A stretch of DNA of 9,602 nt, taken from contig JBIQLO010000157.1 in NCBI GenBank assembly GCA_044464175.1, forward strand, positions 1 to 9,602, read 5' to 3'. Position numbers and translations under genes: made by a program. A model generated the notes under the pieces. It saw nothing but the letters and a program-made list of their open reading frames with translations. It was not told the DNA's origin and ran no database searches. Below, in pieces: positions 6,191 to 9,602 of this stretch. The number at the start of each line of letters is the position of its first letter. Position 1 is the stretch's first letter. Origin of the DNA: JBIQLO01 sp044464175 (GTDB taxonomy: Bacteria; Planctomycetota; Phycisphaerae; Tepidisphaerales; Tepidisphaeraceae).

Positions 6191-7591
6191 TCAGTGCCCT
6201 TCCACCGGCTCCCCCAGCAGCTTCTTCAACTCCGCAAACTTCTCCTCCATCAGCCCCTTGGTCTTCGCCTCCAGGTTCAGCCGCAACAGCGGCTCGGTGT
6301 TGGACTTGCGGACATTGAACCACCAGTCCCCCAGATCAATCGTAATCCCATCCAGGTAGTCGATCGCGGCCTTCTTGTAATGCTCGGCCAATTCCCGGAT
6401 CTTCCCCTCCTTGTCCTCCACCTGAAAATTGACCTCCCCGCTCTGGAAATACCGCTGCAGCGGCGAAATCAGCCCGCTCATCGGCCCCGGCTGCCCCGAA
6501 AGGATCGTCAGCCCCACCGCAAAGGCGATGGCCGCCGAATCCGCGAAATAGTTGTCCCGGAAATACAGATGCCCCGACAGTTCCCCTCCAAACACCGCCT
6601 TGGTTTCGGCCATCGTCTTCTTGATGAACGCATGCCCCACCCGATCCCGCCTTGGCTCGCCCCCGTGATGCTTAATCTCCTCCGGCACCACATGGCTGGA
6701 GCGCAGGTCATACACCACCGTCGCCCCCTTGTTCTCCGGCATCTTCAGGAAATGATCGGCAATCAGCGCGGTAATCAGGTCCGATCCAATTGCCTTGGCG
6801 TTCTCATCCAGAAACATGCACCGGTCCGCATCCCCGTCAAAGCAGACCCCCAGGTCCGGCTTCACCTCCCGGATCTTCTCCTTGAGCATGGCGAGGTTCG
6901 CCTCCACCAGCGGGTTGGGCTCATGCACAAACGAGCCGGTGATCTCAAACAGCAGCGGCACGATTTCCAGGTCCGGGATGTTGCCGAAAATCGCCGGAAT
7001 CATCTTCCCCGCCATCCCGTTGGATGCGTCAATCGCCACCTTCAGCGGGCGCTTCAGATCCAGAAACTGCAGCACATGCGCCCGGTACGGCCCCCACAAA
7101 TCCATCTCCTCATACTTGCCCAGCAGCCCCGTCGCCCCGATGCGCAGCGGCGTGGCGATCCGCTTGATGTCATCCAGCCCGGAGGCCGAACCGATCGGCT
7201 TGGCCTTGGGCCCCGAAATCTTAAACCCGTTGTACTGCACCGGATTGTGACTGGCCGTCGTCATGATCCCCCCCACCGTGTCCAGATGGTTGATCGCGAA
7301 ATAGATCATCGACGTGTCAATCATCCCGATGTCGATCACGTTCATCCCCGTCGAGCGGATGCCGTCGCACAGGCTCTTGGCCAGCGCCGGCGAACTGGGG
7401 CGCATGTCCCGCCCCACGATGATCGTGTCCTCCCGTTCCACCCGCTGCTCCGCCGGCAGATTCTGCCGGCTGCGCTTCAGAAAGGTGCCCGTGGCGTGCC
7501 CCACCTTCCAGGCCGCCTCCTCATTGAGGGGATTGGGATACGTGGCACGGATGTCATAGGCTTTGAAGATTTTTTCAATCATGGCGGCCAT
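6191..7591 (-). CDS. Phosphomannomutase/phosphoglucomutase
   Basis: A cytoplasmic alpha-D-phosphohexomutase of 466 residues, the usual length for the PMM/PGM group (ManB/AlgC-like). It interconverts hexose 6-phosphate and 1-phosphate, supplying mannose-1-P or glucose-1-P for nucleotide sugars and envelope glycans. All four active-site loops are visible: the phosphoserine loop TASHNP (112-117, S114), the metal-binding loop DGDADR (252-257), the sugar-binding loop GELSGH (336-341), and the phosphate-binding loop RKSNTEP (428-434). The N terminus FKAYDIRATYPNPLNEEAAWKVG is typical. The start at 7591 (MAAMIEK) is preceded only by a weak AGAAG; the ATG at 7582 (MIEK) is a good alternative, and the longer frame to 7684 has an unlikely N terminus. 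The gene lies 139 nt downstream of metG on the same strand and ends at a strong terminator. Whether mannose or glucose phosphate is preferred cannot be read from these motifs. Confidence 0.95.
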   Translation of the reverse strand: MAAMIEKIFKAYDIRATYPNPLNEEAAWKVGHATGTFLKRSRQNLPAEQRVEREDTIIVGRDMRPSSPALAKSLCDGIRSTGMNVIDIGMIDTSMIYFAINHLDTVGGIMTTASHNPVQYNGFKISGPKAKPIGSASGLDDIKRIATPLRIGATGLLGKYEEMDLWGPYRAHVLQFLDLKRPLKVAIDASNGMAGKMIPAIFGNIPDLEIVPLLFEITGSFVHEPNPLVEANLAMLKEKIREVKPDLGVCFDGDADRCMFLDENAKAIGSDLITALIADHFLKMPENKGATVVYDLRSSHVVPEEIKHHGGEPRRDRVGHAFIKKTMAETKAVFGGELSGHLYFRDNYFADSAAIAFAVGLTILSGQPGPMSGLISPLQRYFQSGEVNFQVEDKEGKIRELAEHYKKAAIDYLDGITIDLGDWWFNVRKSNTEPLLRLNLEAKTKGLMEEKFAELKKLLGEPVEGH

Positions 7592-7730
7592 TGTTACTTC
7601 TGATTCCCCATTTGTCACTGGCCGATCGCCGTCGGCCCCTCGCGCCCGAAACGCCCCGGCAGGAATCCGGATCCACACCCGCATCAGTCAGCCGACCCTG
7701 CGTTTCTCCGCGCCCCATCCCGACCCCGGC
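7592..7730. other. 139-nt spacer between metG and the phosphomannomutase gene
   Basis: It contains a short inverted repeat (GGCCGA 7620-7625, TCGGCC 7632-7637, 6-nt loop) without a T run, so it is not a terminator for metG. No clear -35/-10 pair was found on the - strand. Read-through from metG is possible but the gap is long enough for a separate promoter. Confidence 0.4.
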
Positions 7731-9278
7731 CTACTTCGTTTCCACCCGCGGAAACAGCGGCTGCCCCGCATTGAACGCCGTCCCCGCCGGCAAAAGCGTT
7801 TCCAGGCGATCCCCCAGGTCCCTCGTCACCCCCCCCAGCCCAAGCTGCCCCAGCGCCTCCGCCCCCTTGTGCGGCAAGACCGGCAACAGCCCCAGCACCG
7901 CCCGGCTGATCCCCTGGGCACACAGATGCAACACCGTATCCAGCCGCGCCCCTTGCTCCGGGTCCTTCGCCAGCTTGAACGGCGCGGTGGCGTCGATGTA
8001 CCCGTTGACCGCCCGCGCCAATTCCACCGGCAGCATCGCCGCCTCCTGCAGCGCGTTGCGCGCATAGGCGTCGCTCAACTGTTGCCCAAACGCCTTGACC
8101 CGCTCATGCAGTGACCGGTCCAGCTCATCCATGGCTCCCAATTCCGGCAGCTTCCCCCCCCGGTAGTTGTGAATCATCTTCAGCGTCCGGTTCAGGCAAT
8201 TCCCCAGCACGTTCGCCAGTTCCGCGTATGCCTTGTGAAAATCCTCCTCCGACCAGTCCAGGTCCGACCCGAACGGCGCTGCCCGCAGCAGGTAATACCG
8301 CAGCGCATCCTGTCCATACGCGGCGATGATCCCCCGCAGCCGGTCCGCGTCGATGAAATTCCCCATCGACTTGCTCATCTTCTTCCCCTCGGCCGTCCAC
8401 CACCCGTGGGCAAATACCTGCCTGGGCAACTCCAGCCCCAGCCCCATCAGCATCGCCGGCCAATAGACCGTGTGAAACCACAGAATCTCCTTGCCGATCA
8501 AATGCAGATCGGCCGGCCAGTATTTTTCAAATCGGGACTCATCCGCCGACCCATACCCCAGCGCGCTGATGTAATTGCTCAGCGCGTCAATCCACACGTA
8601 TACCACATGCTCCGGATCGTTGGGCATCTGAATCCCCCACTTAAGCGTTGCCCGGGAGATCGAGAGATCCTCCACCCCCGCCTTCAGCTTGCTCACCACC
8701 TCGTTCCGCCGCGACTCCGGCTGGATGAACCCCGGGTGCCGTTCGATGTGCTCCAGAATGCGCGGCACATACTTCTTCAGCCGGAAATAATAGGTCGGCT
8801 CCTCATACCGGCTCAGCGGCCGTCCCGAGATGGCCGACTTGTAGTCGTTCGCCTTCGCCTCGGTTTCGGTGACGAATTCCTCCTGCCCCTCGTCATACCA
8901 CCCCTGGTAGCTCCCTAGGTACAAATCGTCGTTGGCCAGCAGCTTCTCAACGATCTTCTGCACCGTCTTCACATGCCGCGTCTGCGGCGTGCGAATGAAA
9001 TCATCGTTGCTGACTTCCAGCTCCCGCCAAAGGCCCTCGAATACCCCCGCCATCTCGTCGGCCAACTCCCGTGGTTCCATCCCCCGCTCCCCCGCCGTCT
9101 TGACCATCTTGATCCCATGCTCATCCGTGCCGGTCAGAAAAAAGACATCCGCCCCCACCAACCGGTGCCACCGCGCCAGCGTGTCGGCACACAACGTCGT
9201 GTAAACATGCCCCAAGTGCGGCTGCCCACTGGGATAATAAATCGGCGTGCTGATGTAATACTTGCCCATGCGGCCCAT
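7731..9278 (-). CDS. metG: Methionyl-tRNA synthetase
   Basis: A class I aminoacyl-tRNA synthetase that charges tRNA-Met in the cytoplasm. The HIGH signature appears as HLGH (21-24), followed by LTGTDEHG; the KMSKS loop is at 300-304; WIDALSNYISALGY (from 229) is the usual methionine-pocket region. The alpha-helical anticodon-binding domain fills the rest. At about 515 residues it is a short form without a C-terminal tRNA-binding (EMAP/Trbp111-like) domain. In the connective insertion, where many MetRS have a zinc knuckle with CxxC pairs, this protein reads GWYDEGQEEF (126-135) and has no cysteine nearby, so that zinc site is absent. The start is uncertain: ATG 9278 (MGRMGKYY) has GGA about 6 nt upstream; ATG 9269 (MGKYYIST) fits the family's usual beginning equally well. 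The longer frame to 9332 begins with TTG and adds an atypical stretch. The phosphomannomutase gene follows on the same strand. Confidence 0.96.
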   Translation of the reverse strand: MGRMGKYYISTPIYYPSGQPHLGHVYTTLCADTLARWHRLVGADVFFLTGTDEHGIKMVKTAGERGMEPRELADEMAGVFEGLWRELEVSNDDFIRTPQTRHVKTVQKIVEKLLANDDLYLGSYQGWYDEGQEEFVTETEAKANDYKSAISGRPLSRYEEPTYYFRLKKYVPRILEHIERHPGFIQPESRRNEVVSKLKAGVEDLSISRATLKWGIQMPNDPEHVVYVWIDALSNYISALGYGSADESRFEKYWPADLHLIGKEILWFHTVYWPAMLMGLGLELPRQVFAHGWWTAEGKKMSKSMGNFIDADRLRGIIAAYGQDALRYYLLRAAPFGSDLDWSEEDFHKAYAELANVLGNCLNRTLKMIHNYRGGKLPELGAMDELDRSLHERVKAFGQQLSDAYARNALQEAAMLPVELARAVNGYIDATAPFKLAKDPEQGARLDTVLHLCAQGISRAVLGLLPVLPHKGAEALGQLGLGGVTRDLGDRLETLLPAGTAFNAGQPLFPRVETK

Positions 9279-9435
9279 GGTAAATCCAAACGCGCAAAAG
9301 GAAAACGATCCACCCGCCCGCAACCCCGCCAAACCGCAGCACCCGCCTCCGGCCTCTCATCTCCTTTTTCTAGTTCGGCACCCGGCGATGGCAGGAAGGA
9401 ACCTTTTCCCCCGAGCAATCCCGCCCAAATTTTCC
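9279..9435. other. Upstream region of metG, no gene seen
   Basis: This is the gap between metG and the right-facing promoter. It should carry the metG promoter, reading left, but no convincing -35/-10 pair was recognised. An AAGGAG on the - strand near 9362-9367 abuts an ATG (9360) of a short frame that overlaps metG in another phase; with no spacing between them it is unlikely to be a gene start. Confidence 0.4.
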
Positions 9436-9463
9436 TTGACAAAGCCCAAACATTTGCTATACT
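9436..9463 (+). promoter_or_regulatory. Near-consensus sigma-70 promoter facing right
   Basis: TTGACA (9436-9441) is a perfect -35 box and TATACT (9458-9463) matches the -10 box at five of six bases, with a 16-nt spacer. TGC directly before the -10 gives an extended -10 (TGnTATACT). Transcription would start at about 9470 and leave the window to the right, divergent from metG. Confidence 0.75.
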
Positions 9464-9560
9464 CCCCAATATGAATCTCATCCTCTTTCCCATGCCCATC
9501 CCCACCCCTCCTCCCCACCCCGTCCTTGCGTCCCTTCATCCCTCCCCCAACCACGACAAA
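9464..9560 (+). other. C-rich, G-poor leader downstream of the promoter
   Basis: By direct count this 97-nt stretch has 52 C and 6 G. Long unstructured C-rich, G-poor RNA is the kind of sequence that Rho loads on, so it could be a rut-like leader of the gene that follows. An ATG at 9471 opens a frame that stays open to the window end (Pro-rich), but it starts at or next to the predicted transcription start and lacks a ribosome binding site. Confidence 0.35.
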
Positions 9561-9602
9561 ATGTCATCCAAACCCAAACGAACCAAACCCAATACCCCGC
9601 TG
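9561..9602 (+). CDS. Possible start of a further gene (3' end outside window)
   Basis: ATG 9561 opens a frame of 14 codons to the window end, reading MSSKPKRTKPNTPL, a basic, hydrophilic N terminus. It lies about 90 nt after the predicted transcription start of the promoter at 9436-9463, a normal leader length. No Shine-Dalgarno sequence precedes it, and the frame is shared with the ATG at 9471, so the true start is uncertain. No family can be named from so few residues. Confidence 0.3.
   Translation, partial: MSSKPKRTKPNTPL

Noticed and set aside
5999..7603. 534-codon open frame on the + strand, antisense to the phosphomannomutase gene
   Set aside because: The phosphomannomutase on the other strand has all four active-site loops. 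The antisense frame encodes a Pro/Arg/His/Gln-rich, low-complexity product typical of the shadow of a GC-rich gene.
7620..7637. Terminator after metG
   Set aside because: The 6-bp inverted repeat has no T run on the - strand and lies close to the phosphomannomutase start, about 95 nt after the metG stop.
9414..9442. Divergent metG promoter sharing the -35 region (TTGTCA on the - strand)
   Set aside because: At a 17-nt spacing the -10 would be ATTGCT, which matches the consensus at only two of six bases.
1..9602. CRISPR array, tRNA, rRNA, transposase or phage genes
   Set aside because: No regularly spaced repeats, cloverleaf-like sequences, conserved rRNA stretches or mobile-element protein motifs were seen on either strand.

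Overview
The window is GC-rich bacterial chromosomal DNA carrying six recognisable genes and two cut by the window edges or weakly supported. A type IV-like prepilin with an H-X-DG motif, a GntR/LacI-type sugar regulator, a large secreted GH123-like protein, and a short methionyl-tRNA synthetase without the usual zinc-binding cysteines together suggest the PVC superphylum, most likely Planctomycetota (perhaps Phycisphaerae). This placement is an inference from gene families; no rRNA or other marker is present.

Left part, + strand (1-4706): a compact three-gene cluster. It starts with the 3' part of a sugar-sensing GntR/LacI-type regulator (1-1011). Next is a pseudopilin-like protein (1001-1819) whose start overlaps the regulator's end by 11 nt, then a secreted 946-residue glycoside-hydrolase-like protein (1866-4706) 46 nt further on. 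Both downstream genes have clear ribosome binding sites. The simplest reading is an operon in which a sugar-responsive regulator controls itself, an envelope pseudopilin and a polysaccharide-processing enzyme. This is the most interesting part of the window.

Middle, 4707-6190: a 268-nt non-coding gap between convergent genes holds two inverted repeats and a possible decayed repeat. On the - strand, a 101-residue conserved protein of unknown function (6050-5745) is followed 23 nt later by a classical short-chain dehydrogenase (5721-4975), probably as a two-gene operon.

Right part, - strand (9278-6125): methionyl-tRNA synthetase (metG), then after a 139-nt gap a phosphomannomutase/phosphoglucomutase, closed by a strong intrinsic terminator with a 14-bp stem at 6160-6125. 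These are housekeeping genes.

The right end (9279-9602) has no complete gene. It contains a near-consensus sigma-70 promoter pointing right (9436-9463), a very C-rich and G-poor leader, and possibly the first codons of a further gene at 9561. No tRNA, rRNA, CRISPR array, transposase or phage gene was seen.
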